NCBI GenBank assembly: GCA_030428695.1
Contig: JAUIEM010000187.1
Location: 1-18,659 of the forward strand
DNA length: 18,659 bases
From: a bacterium
GTDB lineage: Bacteria > Planctomycetota > J058 > JAJDCP01
Reading direction: 5' to 3'
Part shown: positions 18,574-18,659 of the stretch, in pieces
Position numbering within the stretch: position 1 is the stretch's first letter
How the letters are laid out: each line of letters starts with the position of its first letter
Notes under the pieces: generated by a model
Seen by the model: only the letters and a program-made list of their open reading frames with translations
Database searches by the model: none
Told to the model about the DNA's origin: nothing
Program-made: the position numbers and the translations under genes

Positions 18574-18659
18574 CCACCGTCAGTTCACCATAAGCCTGAG
18601 CGTCAGCTTTGGTGAAAACGGTGCCGGCACCGGTTTGCTGGGAAATATTGTAGGCATTG
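18560..18659 (-). CDS. Frame-shifted upstream part of the giant repeat protein (runs off the right edge)
   Basis: A different minus-strand frame is open from the right edge. It reads NAYNISQQTGAGTVFTKADA, then QAYGELTVVGN, which resembles the same beta-helical style. It loses protein character after about 18565, just where the 15706-18573 frame becomes protein-like (GSTYKIEIALL). A one- or two-base indel near 18560-18573 would join them. GC content over 18571-18659 is about 53%, well below the rest of the window, and many codons end in T. A contig-end error, a chimeric join or a real frameshift are all possible. Confidence 0.35.

Noticed and set aside
15679..18615. 978-codon plus-strand open frame opposite the repeat protein
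   Set aside because: It is a shadow caused by the Gly/Ser/Val repeats. The minus strand shows calcium-binding and dockerin-like motifs.

Overview
The window is high-GC DNA from a bacterium. The gene content suggests a Planctomycetota-like (or similarly large-genomed) lineage: a very large beta-helical surface protein ending in thrombospondin-type-3-like calcium repeats and a dockerin-like EF-hand pair, a secreted HEAT/TPR/PQQ-propeller protein, and a cytosolic PAS histidine kinase. This is inference from gene style, because no rRNA or other taxonomic marker was seen. All genes except the histidine kinase lie on the minus strand. Long open frames opposite the genes are GC-driven shadows.

Layout, left to right. 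(1) 1-1367 (-): a charge-block protein, cut by the left edge, with an N-terminal helical region that recalls MshEN/GspE-N repeats, an extremely acidic middle and a lysine-rich tail. (2) 1400-4369 (-): a secreted HEAT/TPR/PQQ-propeller protein, 32 bp upstream of (1) in the same operon, with a clear sigma70-type promoter (TTGATC-17-TATAAT) carrying two short palindromes. (3) 4476-7148 (-): aceE, the homodimeric pyruvate dehydrogenase E1, with its own promoter. (4) 7312-8742 (-): rpoD, the housekeeping sigma factor, lacking region 1.1, with a strong hairpin terminator just after it. (5) 8984-10690 (-): dnaG primase, also with its own promoter. dnaG-rpoD is the core of the classical macromolecular-synthesis operon; rpsU is not seen. 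(6) 10850-12040 (+): a soluble PAS-HisKA-HATPase histidine kinase, divergent from dnaG. Its last 45 bp overlap the 3' end of the next, convergent gene. (7) 11996-15226 (-): a three-gene cluster transcribed as DUF4132 protein, then polysaccharide pyruvyl transferase family protein, then a small probable lipoprotein. (8) 15227-15705: a 479-bp stretch without a convincing intact gene, holding a copy of a degenerate 9-bp-period repeat and what looks like a frame-broken coding relic. (9) 15706-18573 (-), with its N-terminus beyond the right edge: the giant repeat protein, which contains a 275-residue internal duplication and appears to be frameshifted close to the window end.

Functionally the middle of the window is housekeeping (replication priming, transcription initiation, entry to the TCA cycle), flanked by lineage-specific envelope and surface genes of unknown function. 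No RNA gene, CRISPR array, insertion sequence, integrase or phage gene was recognised. The items most worth a second look are the charge-block/propeller operon and its palindromic promoter, the rpoD start and missing region 1.1, the LexA-like palindrome between dnaG and rpoD, the DUF4132-pyruvyltransferase-lipoprotein cluster, and the duplication and frame break in the giant repeat protein.
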